Part shown: piece by piece, positions 1 to 13,574 of the stretch
How positions within the stretch are numbered: the stretch's first letter is position 1
How the letters are laid out: each line of letters opens with the position of its first letter
Origin: Hyalella azteca
Lineage: Eukaryota; Arthropoda; Malacostraca; Amphipoda; Hyalellidae
Direction of reading: 5' to 3'
Length of the DNA: 64,000 bases
Assembly: GCF_000764305.2 (NCBI RefSeq)
Contig: NW_025935162.1
Span: forward strand, 62,001 to 126,000
Notes under the pieces: generated by a model
What the model saw: only the letters and a program-made list of their open reading frames with translations
What the model was told of the DNA's origin: nothing
Databases searched by the model: none
Translations under genes and position numbers: made by a program

Positions 1-1259
1 GAGGCAGTCAGGCAAAGGGAATAAAATTTTTATTTTGAATCGTTGAAGTGCCATAAATCAAAAAATATTTCCGAATAGGATTCAGATTTCTATTAAAGTT
101 TTAGGGAATTACAAATGCCAATTCAAGCGATGAATACAACCGAGTTTTGAACTATTGAATTCGAACTTGAATTCGAACATAACAGACGGACGATTACGGT
201 ATATTACATATATAATTTCATTTTCCAATCTTTCATCAAAATTTATTAACGGAATTAAAATGATGAAGAGAACAATACAACAATGAAATTTTTTTATTTA
301 TTTATATATGGTTTCTTATTTCTGCAGTACAGGCTGCGGATCATTTAGTTCCTTGAAAAGTATTAACATCAGATGTATGTATACTAATGTTAACGGTAAT
401 AATGTTGAATTGTTAATATTGTCAATACTTACATTTTTAGTTCACTACCACAAAGTGGAGCAATGGCATTGTGATTTTTGACAGTCAAAAAAGAGTGTAC
501 GATAAAGACTTTTTCATTATATGACCAGGAGATCTGATGGTGAATGATAAAATTACAGCTGGATGTCAACATAGTGACAAAAGATCATTCTGACCACATC
601 AGTTACTCAAATTACTTATCAATTCTAATGAAAAACTTTGACATGACCTCACATCGCGCCCTCATTCGTGTTCGTTTTGAAACACTGCGTTATGGCTCAG
701 CCTGGCTGAGTTGAAAATTTATATAATTTCAACTGGCTTAATAATTTAACTTCCGGAGTCAGCAAGCGTTTCTTTTTCTAAAGGAAAAATATTTCAATGG
801 AATTCTCTTGCGCAGAAGCATTTTTCCATCCAAGAATTCAGCAAAACACCGGAAACACAGTCCTCGCACCCACTATGCGTGTGAACGTTATTTTTTCGCT
901 AACAAGAATTTCCTTTGAAAAAGATGTCCCGAATGAAAACAGGCAAATAATATGCAATATTTTTCATCGTACGCTGAATTCGAACACTTTTCTACATGCT
1001 TCTTGACACGCACCACGCGTTTTTCTTGCATGACAGTCCACTTATGCCCAGATTATTCCCAGCCTCTAAGGGTTCTGCAGATCATAGGACGCGACGTCCG
1101 CTTGAATACGAGGCAATAATGTGGCCTTGCTTATGAATACCAAGCAGTTGTGGCCACAAGCAAACTACACAATTCTTAAGGAAAAAATAGAGCAATGATC
1201 TTCAAGAAAAACACGTGTAGCGCTTGTAGTGCTGAGATCGAGTTTCTGGGGCGATCGCC
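1..1259. other. Gene-free AT-rich DNA
   Basis: No long open frame, RNA gene or clear repeat is visible. The only open frame of note, at 797-1006, is 69 codons with no recognisable motif, which is expected by chance. Confidence 0.5.
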
Positions 1260-1462
1260 AACGGCAGTGCTGAGCAGCAGTAGTTCTGCTCATCGATACT
1301 CTGCCTGCGGCAGTGCAGAGCAGCAGTAGTTCTGCTCATCGATACTCTGCCTGCAGCATTGCAGAGCAGCAGAAGTTCTGCTCATCGATACTCTGCCTGC
1401 AGCATTGCAGAGCAGCAGAAGTTCTGCTCATCGATACTCTGCCGGCAGCATTGCAGAGCAGC
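1260..1462. repeat. 46-bp minisatellite, about 4.4 copies
   Basis: Four full units and a partial one repeat with a period of 46 bases. Each has the core GCAGAGCAGCAGTAGTTCTG followed by CTCATCGATACTCTGCC. The unit can fold on itself because GCAGAG and CTCTGC are complementary. The first two units differ from the later ones at a few positions (tagttc versus aagttc), so copies have spread locally. Frames through the array are a by-product of periodicity. Confidence 0.9.
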
Positions 1463-1550
1463 CGACGGTATTCGAGCTTAGCGTACAAGACTTGCGCTTC
1501 GGCAACATCGTTAAAAAATATAACTCAGTATGAGGCAGTGAGTGACAGAG

Positions 1551-1764
1551 AGCGCATTTTCTCGTCGACGAAAACATGAAGTCACGGACGGACAGACAGA
1601 CGGACAGACATACGGACAGACATACGGACAGACAGACGGACAGACAGACGGACAGACAGACAGACAGACGGACAGACAGACGGACAGACAGACGGACAGA
1701 CAGACGGACAGATGGACATGGCGAGCACAATAGTGCATTTTTTTCATAAATGAGAAAATGCGCT
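1551..1764. mobile_element. Short inverted-repeat element carrying a GACAGACG array (copy 1)
   Basis: A perfect 13-bp terminal inverted repeat (AGCGCATTTTCTC at the left, GAGAAAATGCGCT at the right) encloses CGTCGACGAAAACATGAAGT, then a (GACAGACG)n tract of about 125 bp, then GGCGAGCACAATAGTGC. A second copy at 52629-52750 has the same ends and flanks but a much shorter tract. Two copies with shared ends argue for a non-autonomous DNA element (MITE-like) with the microsatellite as internal cargo. No transposase is encoded. Confidence 0.65.
1585..1712. repeat. (GACAGACG)n microsatellite
   Basis: An 8-base compound repeat of GACA and GACG runs with a few GACATACG variants. It is open in several frames on both strands (TDGQ and SVCL peptides), which is a repeat artefact. 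Confidence 0.9.
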
Positions 1765-1769
1765 AAAAA

Positions 1770-4350
1770 GGAAAGATGAACTTGACATCCTGCGAGACAT
1801 CGAGGAAATGAACATCGTGGGAGTTGAAGAATTCAGTAATTTCAACGATTATTTTCTACTGCTGTGGTATAAAATTAACTGTATGAAATTTAATTTCAAC
1901 AAATGCAAAACTTTCATTAAATTGATTTAAAATTTATTACATATTTTACTGAATTAAAATGCAGGAGTATCTGAAATAGATTTTATAACCTGTGCTGTGG
2001 GCTCACTCAAGAAGCCAACTTGGCCTAGGCAACGTGATCAGTGCGGCTCATATTCATAATCCATATCCAATCCTTGTTCGTGTTTTGAGGGGAATTCAAA
2101 GTCCAATTGTATTCCTTACTTAATGTTCAAAGTTCCTGCCCTAAACTTTCCTCCGTCACGACTCCGCACCAAACAATAATTAATGCAGCGTTCCTAGAGT
2201 GCGCACGTCAACAGTAAGGCTGTCTCTAAACCTAAAATTTACAGAAATAAAATGTCTCTAATTAAAACCCTAACACTTGTCGTGACCATATGAGAGCGAT
2301 ATTTTAGGACTTTTACCGATGCTATAATTGCATTCGTGACACTTGAATTGTGAAAGAACAGCGCCGGCGACAAGCAGTCATGTGATGCAGCTGTGAATAG
2401 TGAAAGGTTTGAGCGCTAATAAGTTCACGTCGGGGTGCTTAATGAGGCTAACGTCTACTTAACGAACTTTAAGTTCATGCAAACGATTTACTAAAATTGC
2501 TCGGATTAACTGCATTATTTGCAATTTTTTCCATAATAAGTAGATTAATTTTGTGGAATAAACATCACGTAAATTTGTATCTCATTCCGTCCAATACCTT
2601 CTAATTTGAGGCTAAATATTATCATTTATCAGCTGGTAACCTGGACTAGTTATCGATGAGTAACTCGTCTGTTGCCTTCTGGCTCCATGAAGGAGAATTT
2701 CCAGGCTAATAATTCGATCTTTACGTACACTGCAAAACAACTCTGCACTTTAACTTTAGATTCGAGCTTTTAACCGACACTAGCAATAAGAACACCAACA
2801 ATTAAATAACACTAACAATTAACTAAAAGTAATAAATAACGAACATAAACCATTGACTTACACAAACATGTAAGTAAATCTTATATTTATTTGTCCATTT
2901 TCTAGTGTCAGGATCGTGTCACTGTAATGATTGCTGCTGGTGCGCGTATCCATGCTGCAGGATACTTACCGCGTGTAGGGATATTGCCTGGACTTGAAAT
3001 ATCTTCCGTAGAGGGAGAATAGGATATGATTGGATTAAAAATGTGAAATCTGATTTTGTAATTCACATTTATAGTTTAAATTCAAAGGTGCAAAGTAGGT
3101 CAAGGGAAAGCAGAGATCCGGAACAATGGGATTTTAAAGTTGCAGTGATTATCACCGCGGGCGACGCCGGTGCTAACATGCAAGAATCTTATAACTTTGT
3201 CTGTCCTTCGCTCATAACCACCGTCTAACACAATTCTCAACTAGATAGTATAATTATTAATATTAACCATAAGGCCGAGAGCCTTCGAACTAAATCCATG
3301 GGCGTAGGATTTGTCCTCTAAATCCTATTTTATCCTCTTCACGCATCGGTGGACGGTCTGGCAGCGCTGTTGCTTGCGATTACTCCCTATACAACGCTAT
3401 GTCGAGATAAATAAAATAGTTTATTTTTTTTGGAGAATTTTTTTGTGAAAATAATTTCTCAAATTATTGTGTATTGTGTATTGTGTGAAATTATTTTTAA
3501 AACTTTCTACAAGCATCAGTGATAAGTAGCGTGGGAACAATATTGGTTAATCGTCTAAGTAGTTTTGCAATTAATTATTTGACAGCATTACCACAGTATT
3601 ACTTTTATTCCATTAAGAGCTAAAATAACTGAGCTTTCCTAACGTTATTATGCGGTCAGAATGCATGCAATTCTTGGACACACAAGCGTCGTCTAGCTGT
3701 GGGTCTTTGCATGGGTGTTGGTTATTCATTGAACCGATCAATGATGGCGGGAAGGTTTTTAGTTGTCTTCATAAATGCCCAATTTTCTTTGAATATATCG
3801 ACATATCAAGAATATTATTGATTTGAGAACAGTTACTGACTTCAGTTGACATATCTCGGCAGAAAAGCTTAAAAGTTATTATTTTATAATAAAAAGTATA
3901 AATTTTTCATTGAGTATTTATTAAAGTGCATGCCATGAAAGGCGTTGGTAAAAGTATTGATATTTATATACAATTAGTATATACGCAGCATTTTATGTTG
4001 CAGTGTAATGAGGAATTTAATCACAGGACGCCTTCGTGTCCACGCTATCCGAGGTTCTGAGATAAGGGTGGGAGTACCGGCCTTAACTTCTTATAGTGGA
4101 ACTGTATAAGAAACATGGCCTCTACAGTTATTTAAAATAAATGTTCATTATTGTTTCGTTGATTAAAATAATAAAAAATAGTATTCTACAGTCTACATGT
4201 AAGCTAGGTAGGTACCTGGTGGAAGTAAGGACTATATTGGACTACAAATTTCCACAAATTTGACTCGCATTTCTCAGATCTCCGCAGTCGGATTACTGGG
4301 TGAGAAATTTTGAGCTATTTAATTTCCGGTAATGTGAAAAACCTACCTGC
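1770..4350. other. Gene-free AT-rich DNA
   Basis: No coding, RNA or repeat structure that I can support. The longest open frame is 61 codons and resembles nothing known. Confidence 0.45.
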
Positions 4351-4351
4351 C

Positions 4352-4497
4352 AGGGGCCGTACTATCAACACTGACCTATATGTACGCGAAGCGGCGCATA
4401 TATCGTCTGTGATTGGCTGATTTAGCTTGAAGAGCCATCAGTGATTGGCTGATATGGAGCTACAAACTCTTAAATATTTTTGATAGTATGGCCCCTT
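4352..4497. mobile_element. Short element with GGGGCCGTACTATCAA termini (minimal copy)
   Basis: The left end is GGGGCCGTACTATCAA and the right end TTTTTGATAGTATGGCCCC, an imperfect terminal inverted repeat. Inside is a single unit of the sequence that forms 18-bp arrays elsewhere (TGTACGCGAAGCGGCG), followed by a conserved right arm (TCGTCTGTGATTGGCTGA, then TTTAGCTTGAAGAGCCATCA). The same right arm follows arrays at 9.47, 22.74 and 28.34 kb. This copy looks like the core element before array expansion. Confidence 0.6.
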
Positions 4498-6980
4498 GTG
4501 CAGACTTCGGAGGAGGTGGCTTCACCAATGGGTCGAGGGGCATCAGCCTAGGTAATTGTTGATGGATGACTATAGCGCTTTGTCATTAATGAAGGTGGGA
4601 ATCAATTAGTTAAGTAAGCGTTCATGTGGAACAGTTAAAATGACAAAAATCGGCACAATCTATCATTACAATCGACCCTTGAAACCATCTAGCGCCTCCT
4701 ACCGATGCCGTGACTTTGTAAAAACACTGGAGAAAATGCGTATATTTGAGTAGCTGTATAAATAGAAGCCTGAAATTTAAATAAAAAAGGAAATGGTTAT
4801 AATTGGAGAAGGATACGTAGTATGAATATATAACTGCGATAAATAGACCCGCTAAAACACTCAAACTAATCAATTAAAAAATTATTATCAAAGAGAATTT
4901 TGTTCTAATCTTAACTATAACATTCTTTCATTGATTCGTAAAATCATACATTCAGTTATTATCTTCAATAAATCTTTTAACTAAAACTAATGGCACTTTA
5001 GTGCGATAAGTCCTCATTGCCAGGAGCAAACATTACTAGTGCGACTGGTAAAGTTTTAATGAATGATATCTGGAGAGTCGTGGTCTAGTCCATTACTTAT
5101 TTCTGAGGTTTGCGTCTAAAATAAGTTCCTGTTATGAAGCAAGTCTCTTCATCACTTCAAAGTTTGACCATTAATCATAATTGACTGTGAATTATTGATG
5201 CTAATGAGAGCCGCAAGCCATGTAGAGACCCAGCTCGAGCATTAGGCTGCGTTCACAGCGGGGCACAACACCCAACGAGTGAATCTTGAATAAACTGAAT
5301 GAGAATTTTTGTCAGAAAGAAACGATTGGATTTACTTGAGTTTTTTCCATTGGTTCGTCACCAAAACACAAGTTTCTATTAATATGAATCATTTAAATTT
5401 GAAATTCTCGAAGGATTTGGCACGTAAAAACTTCATGAATATAGAATTCAGTACGCAGTGTTTTGGAGACTAGCGTGTCAGGCTGCAGTTAAATTTAGGC
5501 TTCTCTGTCGCCGAGGCCATGAGCAGCTAAAATGTCTTTAATAAAGACTGCAGCAGAAATGCTATAGACATTTGCTGGCTTTTAGTCGTGGTGCTTCTGG
5601 CAGTGACTTGTTGTGGCGACTTCTTCATGGCTTACACTCACTCTTAACGTCGAGCATTACCCTTAAAGTCTGGACAGACTTGATTCACGTCCGTCTCACT
5701 TACGAAAAAATGTCACGGTATCTAAGAATTTTGGTAACTCAAATCCAGCCCAAGAAATGCTTCAGCAAGAAAATTATGCATCTTTGTGTAAATTACAAAG
5801 TCTGTTATTACTTGAATGAAATTTAGAGAGGAAACCTTATAACAATTTAACAAGAAATTGAATGTTCGGGCAGGGAATGGAACCTTGTAATGAATGATAT
5901 GTGGGGTCGATTATTGAATGAAGATTTCAATGAATGAAATGTGTGATCATTATTTATTATCAGTAATTATTTTCAGTTCAGTTAGCAAGTATTTAAGGTT
6001 TTTATTTGTTCTGAAACTAGAATTGAACACCTAGAAATAGCAAATAAAATCACATGACAATTCAATTCCATCGTTGGATGAGAATTTCTTTCACATGTAT
6101 AATCTATTATAACGCCAGTTATTCACATAATAAATATCCTTGCAATTTTCTTATCTATTCTGAGTAATAGAGCGATCTTTATAATTACTATTGTAATTAA
6201 ATATAAAAGCTACGCTTTTATATCTGTAAATTAAGTCAGAGGTTGCACTGATGAAATTTTTTTTTGTGGATTCCACGAATTAAAAGTTAAGTTCCAGATC
6301 ACACTAGAAAAATATTTTACTAACAAATATTTATAATATTCCTTGCAACGCTCGATAGTGCAACGGAAACACTCATGCATATTGAGTGCCTCACGATTTC
6401 AAGAAAATATTCCCATTTTCGATTTCGTATCGCGATCACCTCTGGCACATTTATGTGCCACACATTTAAATGCGTGGCACAACCGCTGTTATTTACGACG
6501 TAAAGTTTTCCGTTGTTTACGCTGTATATTTCAAGACAATATTCCGTATTATCTCAGGCCAAAGTCCCAGGACAGAGCACAATCCTCTTAGTAACTGTTG
6601 TGTTATTCAGTGCTGGCAAGGAAACTCAGATTGGCCGTTCAATATCGTCAGTTTTACTAAATTTTATCAAAGGCAAATTTAACTGAAGTAGATAGGAAGA
6701 TATTTTGAATATTTGCTGAGCGAATGCCCGGGGCCACAAACAATGAACTTCCAGAGTTAGGCGACACATCAAATGAAAATAATTTCATTTACGTGAAGAA
6801 ATTGTATATATCTTTAATATTTAAACGATTACGTACAAAATTTTTCAATAAATATATTGAAATAAATAATTTAGATATAAATAAGTATTCTTCTCGAAAA
6901 TATACATGTATAAATATTAAAATTGGTTCCTGGAAATTTAATTACCAAGATATTTGTGCGTGACGTCATTACAATGGAAG
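4498..6980. other. Gene-free AT-rich DNA
   Basis: No supported gene. Open frames at 5572-5826, 6343-6591 and 6724-6963 have no recognisable motif and strongly AT-driven composition. Confidence 0.45.
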
Positions 6981-6983
6981 GCC

Positions 6984-7385
6984 AATCCGGTATAAATTAT
7001 GCCTTGGGTATAAACAGCACACGCGCCAGTCACGGTACGGCCTGGCCGCGGGTGGCATAATTTATACCTCTGGTATAAACCTGTCTCTTATACACATCTA
7101 GATGTGTATAAGAGACAGNCACGGGGAGACCTGGCAGCGGGTGGCATAATTTATACCTCTGGTATAAACAGCCCCCGCCGGTCACGGGGAGACCTGGCAG
7201 CGGGTGGCATAATTTATACCTCTGGTATAAACAGCCCCCGCCGGTCACGGGGAGACCTGGCAGCGGGTGGCATAATTTATACCTCTGGTATAAACAGCCC
7301 CCGCCGGTCACGGGGAGACCTGGCAGCGGGTGGTATAAATTATACCTCTGGTATAAACAGCCCACGCGCCGGTCACGGTGAGGGC
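6984..7385. repeat. 63-bp minisatellite, interrupted by adapter
   Basis: Units of 63 bases carry GGTGGCATAATTTATACC, CTGGTATAAAC, AGCCCCCGCC and GGTCACGGGGAGACCTGGCA. Part of the unit is an inverted repeat (GGTATAAATTATACC-like). About six units are present. A sequencing adapter and one N (7081-7119) interrupt the array, so true copy number is unknown. Confidence 0.85.
7081..7118. other. Nextera mate-pair junction adapter (assembly artefact)
   Basis: These 38 bases are CTGTCTCTTATACACATCT followed directly by its reverse complement, which is the Tn5 mosaic-end duplex left at the circularisation point of Nextera mate-pair libraries. One N follows at 7119. It is not genomic sequence. Confidence 0.97.
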
Positions 7386-8163
7386 TGGCCGCTGTCAACA
7401 AAAGTTCCTTATTGCAGCGCCGTGCGGTACGGGCGCTGTTATTCGCCATGCTGAGTATTCATGCATAAACTCATTTATTCATGAGTTTATTCGCTATAAA
7501 ATAGGAGACGGTGCACCTGCTCGCCCGATAAGGCTTTGGAAATGCGTTGCAAATTTTACACGGCCTTTAAAAGTGCGTTACTTTCTTGTTTCGATTCACA
7601 TGTAACAGAGGCGTCGAAACCGGCCCTAAAATTTTAGAACTGGACCAGAATTTCCACACCGGCTGATTTGTTTCGATATGACGTGGACTTTATACGCGTT
7701 GAAGTAAACGAGTTGAAATAAACGCTGTGCTGAAACTGGGAACGCGAGTCCCACAAGTTTGTGAATTAAGAAAACATCTTAGTATATGAAATTTATCAGC
7801 TATTATTTTTTTCCAAAAAGTGTTTTCACTAGATGGATAAATAAACAATTTTAAATTTTTTAGCGGTAATTCATACGGACGATAAAGTTTGCAGTTGGGA
7901 ATGTCAATCAGACTGATTTTAATGGATTTTTTGCTTTTGACATGAAAGATTAGTTTCAATACCATGAAATTTATTTTTAAAGGGGTCGCAAGAAACTCGT
8001 GCAAGATACTGCCATCTTTATATTAATGGGCGACGCAATTTCGTGCAGATTCTGACTATTGTTCTGGAAGTTGTTTCATTTTGCCCCACTGGGACCATAC
8101 TTTCAAAGGGGGCCGGAGGCCAGCTTTGCCAAACTTCACACCTATAGTTCATATTTCTTTCCA

Positions 8164-9236
8164 TAGGTAAGAACGCTAGAGGGCATAACAGTCTATGAAG
8201 TCAAGTGCTCAAAGCCATAGCGCCGGATGTCCACAGCCACAAAATAAGCTTGCTAATGGTAAGCATGGCCACACTGCATCTGGTCAAACCTCTTCCGGTC
8301 TAACCTCTTCAGGCCTAACCTACACTAGATGCAACATTTCTCCACCCAAAACAAGCCTGAGCGGACCTAACCTAACCTCATTGGCTGCAGGAAGTTGGAA
8401 AGGCGGTCCAAGTGTGCTGGTAGATCCACTCATTGGCTGCAAGGTTGTGTGCCGGGACAGCGTGAATAGGTTAGGCCAGAAGAGGTTGGGCCGGAGTAGG
8501 TACAGCCGGATGAGGAACTGCCTGCTTATGAGCGAGCATGCTTAAGCAATGGCTGAAGACCTACGGGGCTATTATCTTTCGACAGTGCGTCGCTGGTCTG
8601 GATTACGGATTTCAAGCGTAGGTAGTCTGCGGCTTCTAGCTCTGAGGCTGAGTTAAGTTATTTAATGCATGGTGTAGCTGGGCATTGCTTCCAGAGCTTA
8701 TTTAAGAGTAAAATTTGTGGGAGCGCAGACGTAGACCACAAATTTGATGCATTATCTTTACTCAGCCTCAGAGCTGGAAGCCGCAGACCGCGCTTGTACT
8801 CCGCAATCCAGATAAGCGACACACCGCCGGAAGATAATAGCACCGTAGGTCTTCAGCCAATGCTTAAGAATGCTCGCTCATAAGCTGGCAGTTCCTCGTC
8901 CGGCTGTACCTACTCCGGCCTAAACTCATCCGGCCTAAGCTATTCACGCTATCCCAGCTCACAATCTTCTTGCAGCCAATGACTTGCTCTACCCGCACAC
9001 TTGGACCGCCTTCCTAAATTCCTGCAGCCAATGAGGTTAGGTTAGGTCGGCACAGGTTTTTTTTTGGGTGGAGAAATGTTGCAACTTGAGAAAGTTAGGC
9101 CGGAAGAGGTTTGGCTAGATGCAGTATGGCCATGCTTACCTTTAGCAAACTTATTTTGTGGCTGTAAACAGCTGGCGGTATGGCTTTAAGCACTTGACTT
9201 CATAGGCTGTTATGCCCTTTAGCGTTCTTATACCTA
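8164..9236. mobile_element. 1.07-kb foldback (long inverted-repeat) element
   Basis: Two arms of about 505 bp (8164-8670 and 8744-9236) are reverse complements with perhaps 85-90% identity by eye. For example, GGGCATAACAGTCTATGAAG at 8191 pairs with CTTCATAGGCTGTTATGCCC near 9198, and GGCTGAAGACCTACGGGGCT with its complement near 8855. The arms contain short GGCCTAACC-type runs. The spacer of about 75 bp has no gene. The structure fits a foldback-type transposon or an inverted duplication. The open frames at 8195-8545 and 8658-8883 fall in the arms and are not coding. Confidence 0.8.
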
Positions 9237-9246
9237 CGCAAAGCTA

Positions 9247-9552
9247 TTTTAAGCACACGGAACGGCTTAAGTGCACGTTACGGCCTAAGTACAGATAGCG
9301 GCCTAGGTACACGTAGCGGCCTAAGTCTAAGTGCACGTAGCGGCCTAAGAGCGTAGCGGCCGAAGTGCGCGTAGCGGCCTAAGTGCACGTTGCGGCCTGA
9401 GTACACTTAGCGGTACAAGTAAACATAGTGGTCTAAGTACACGTAGCGGTAGCGGCAGATTTCTCGCCTGTGATTGATGGGTTTAGCTTGAAATGAGGTC
9501 AGTGATTGGCTGATGGAGATACAAGTTGGGAACTATTTTTCATAGTACGGCT
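9247..9552. mobile_element. 18-bp CACGTAGCGGCCTAAGTA array plus element right arm
   Basis: About ten degenerate 18-bp units (CACGTAGCGGCCTAAGTG and variants) run from 9247 to 9450. They are followed by the right arm seen at 4.4 kb (GCCTGTGATTGATGGGTTTA, then TCAGTGATTGGCTGATGGAG) and an end resembling TTTTTCATAGTACGGCTCC. The left terminus is not clear. It may have been lost where the foldback element adjoins. Confidence 0.65.
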
Positions 9553-9559
9553 CCAGTGC

Positions 9560-12500
9560 GCTATACTGGACTACATTTGAGTTCTCCGACGTGAAAAAGC
9601 TGCCGAACTTTGCATTTGAAGGGAACCCAATCGATCAGCTTTTTTTTCTAAACTCGTTTTTTCATCAAAAGATGCAGCTTTGAAAAATCTCGACTGCATA
9701 GTGATCGTCTATTTACGTACTTTTTACACCGGCAAGCTTATATTACTTGCTTCTTTTTGTTGTTTAGGATGGAAGGAAAGTATGGAAGCATGCAAGTAAA
9801 GGATGGAAGCATGCATGGAAGGAAGCATGTAAGTGACAGTATTCAGATTCATCAGGTAAACCTCTTCCCGATATCGTACTTTGATGCATTTGATTCATGG
9901 TTTAGTATTGAAATAAGGATACTCAAGTTTGTGTGGATTGCTTCTTTCCAACTTAGTTTATTAATGCTACATAGATGTTTAAGATAAGTTAATCGATTAG
10001 ATAGTATGATCTAAATTTGGCCAAAGAAAATTTGTAAATTGACAAATGTATATTGAAACACCCGCATAAAGCAGCATCATTAAAAAGTTGATGAATAACA
10101 TTAACATATCAAATTTATTTATTTTGGAAAACATAGATCTATTCGCCAGAAATACTCTGCAATGATTCATGATCCGAAATTCTTAAGAAAGTATATCAAT
10201 AGAATCCACATTATACTATCAAAATATTTATTTTAATTAACCCACCTTCAGCAGTATAAACCTGAAGAGCTAACTAATCGAATTCATACCAAAATCGGTA
10301 AAATTAGCTTATGTCCTTTCGAGTACAATCTTGAGAGATAACAATTTAGGAGCAGACAAGCTTGTTGTTCTCGCGGGGCCGACCTACTCACAATCTCCTC
10401 ATCACTGAGCCTAATCTCTGCCATAGGCTCCGAATTTAAGGTAATTACATCGACAATAATAGGATTATTATCTACCAACAGCCATGGTCCAATTAATGAC
10501 CTTTTTTTGGATGAGTTAGTATCGAAATATACCAATCCTTCTTATAAATCGATGAGCAACAAATTTGTGTGGCGACGGCCAGTATATGCCGTATAACGTA
10601 TGCAATCTAATGTCGCCTCGGCCAGCTCGGTCGGTTGTTATGCAGAACAATCTTAATGTCATCAGCTCCGCGGGATTCCCCCACTAAACGAATGGTTTAA
10701 TTGAATCTCCATGAAGACTGGACGAATAACAGCTGCGATGGAACGCTTTCAGTTTCCTAGTTCCTCATCTTTTGCTGCTCTCATTTTGCTCAATCGATGC
10801 CACGCAGAGTAAGACAGCGAACGTCTGGTATCACTTGACAAATATTCCTGCATTTGGAGAATGTGAAACGATTTTATTGAAGTCTTTCCTTTTGTTAGTC
10901 TAAATACGTTATTGCAACATTAGGTAATAAGCAGGTTAATATTTTCACGTGGCATGCATTATAAATTAACAGTAATTTAGCCAAATCAAGAAATTTTCGC
11001 TTAGGTTCCAAATTTTTGTGAATAAAAGCAATATTTCAAATTTGCTGTATTGATTGATACTTCTATATGTTGCTTCCAATTCATATATATTTCTCACTCA
11101 CGCGGCAATAATTGCAGCGAATGAGATTTAGTACGTACGAGAGAGATTTATTTTTGCAAGAACAAATCTCCCAACAGGTAATTTTTGCCTGTCTCATCTC
11201 ATAGCCACGAAACTGCGTTCGCTGCTCACGCGGCAAATGAGCAGGCGCTCGCGGCGCGACGCTGCCACAGTATTCGCAGTAGCGCGAGAATTTCTACACG
11301 AACCTATTTGGTTCCGAAAAGTAAAACTTCCGCTGTGCCAGCATCAGAACTACGCTTGTCTGATTGTGGGTAATATCATTTGATAATTTCGCTGGCAATC
11401 ATTTCATGGAAATGATGCCTAGAAAAGAAAACATACGCAACAAGCCTCAGAACATTAGTGTACTTCCTGAAGCATCAGGAACGGTTGAAAATTGAAGCGA
11501 GATTGACTTTAAGTATTCACTGACATGAAATATATTGAAAAAAGTTTGCTTCTTCAGTGATGAATAATATTTGAGATAATAGAGCTGCCTGGCTAAGTCA
11601 ATAAAGTCAATTACACATCAGGGACGCAAATTCATACAAAAAACTCGAAAAATAAACCTAAATATTTGCACTTAATATCGACGAGTTTCATTCGTTAGCT
11701 AAACAAAATTCTAATTTTTATATAATAAATCCAAACAAAACGCACACTAGGAAATCATAATCAATTAATTAATGAAGGATTAAATTTGCCCGATATTTCA
11801 TAGATTTAATTTGATGTTGTAGGGAACGCCTTTCAATAATAATTTCATTAATAGCTAGGTTACGTGTACTGTCAATAGACCAAGCTATGGCAAGATACAT
11901 GGTTAATATTTTCATTTCTTGTATGTATCGTTCACTTATCATTATGGTTCTTCTTCACAAATTTTTGTCCATCCTTTATTTACGATCATTGAACAAATTT
12001 CTGGGGTCACTGAGAGCTTATTTATTAAATGGTCCCCACAATTTCAATCATTTAAATTACAATGGTTACCCTCCAATCGCTGATCCTGCTGCGTGCATTG
12101 CTCAGGTGAAGTCATCAGGTGCAATGATTAAGAGTGTTTGGCCGGAGTAAATGTAATGAGCTGGCTTCATGCGCCGATGAGATGCTGTTTAAACTTTCCC
12201 GTGGAATTACTGAATTGGTTTGTTTTGCATTTGGAAATTAGCCACAATGCCACTTTTGCCGCATTCTGTTTGCGGCCACAATGACGCAAAAAACGTGGTA
12301 TCGAGGCCGCAAGCGCACGATAATTTAGGCTAAAGTTACGTGCTGAAAATTGCGGGTAAACGGATATTTATTAGAATATTTTTGGAGGAAACTTGCTGGA
12401 AATTTTGTCCATCCGAGTTGTTATTCCATAATTATCAGTAATTATTTTACTTTGAATAATGTCCCTGAATTCCTTGGGTGAAAATTGAATTGTGATGAAT

Positions 12501-13555
12501 TCTTTTACTTTAGGAACGGTTGTGTATAATAAGAATATGTATAGCTTCATTTTAATTTAGTCTTGAATTTTACGTGGGACAACGAATTAGAAGAAATACA
12601 AAGGCAGAGTGAAATAAATGATAAAATAAAGTGGGAAATTACGACTGAACTTTGTGAGGTCATTACAGAGCGACCCAGTGACCCAAATCTGCCTCAAAAT
12701 ATTTAGTGAAATTCATTTAAATTTAATTTTCGTTCGAAAATTTTTGTCGCAGGACCCAAAATTGCCGTAACTGTCAGCTCAACATAGGCGCTTTAGACGT
12801 TTCTCCGAGGAGCGGTGCGGTTCCTCAAGATTCTTGACGTGTTATGGACCACATTCTGTCGTCAAAAAATTTGACTCGTGGCTAACCATCAAGAGCAGAA
12901 TCGTTGATCCACTTACCATTGATGGCATTTTGGTGCTACTCTATTATGGCATAAATAAGCTTTTTCATTCTTAGCCCTTAATGACTCAAAGAACCATAAA
13001 TGTTCTTCGCATCGCTTCAAAATATTTTCTGTTTTCAACACAATACCCAACTGTGAAATATATTCATATGAGCATTGCAGCGCCAGCGCTTATGTTAACT
13101 GAACTGCATTAAGATTTCTTTCTGCACCACATGCACTACAGCAATTGATAAAATATGTTCAAATTTTCACAGCAAATTGGAATGTTTAAGTGCCATATCT
13201 AAGGTGGTCATTATTAATACTCAAGTCTACCAAACTATATAATTTCAGGCCATGATTATGATGCAATTAAACTGACAAGGCAGGATGAAATATTTGTGGT
13301 AGATCGTCTTGCCATGGATAACTGTTGATGCATCATCTAGGAGCTATATTAAAGCTTGTTAAAACCAAATTTGCAAAAAACATTTGAGAAAATTACAATT
13401 TGTATATTGAATTACTTTGTAGATATTAATTATTTATGTTAAATTGAGTACTGGTTAACTATTTCATTCATTTACGCTAGCACAACCTTTGCATTTTCAT
13501 CAATATACTCAGAAACATTACGGTTAGACGCACGGTAAAACCAAGGACGGTAATG
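9560..13555. other. Gene-free AT-rich DNA
   Basis: No supported gene over about 4 kb. A small imperfect GGATGGAAG/GGAAGCATG repeat lies at 9769-9830. Open frames at 10284-10535, 11185-11373 and 11887-12150 show no domain or codon pattern that I recognise. Confidence 0.45.
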
Positions 13556-13574
13556 TCTTAACAAGCTTATATAA

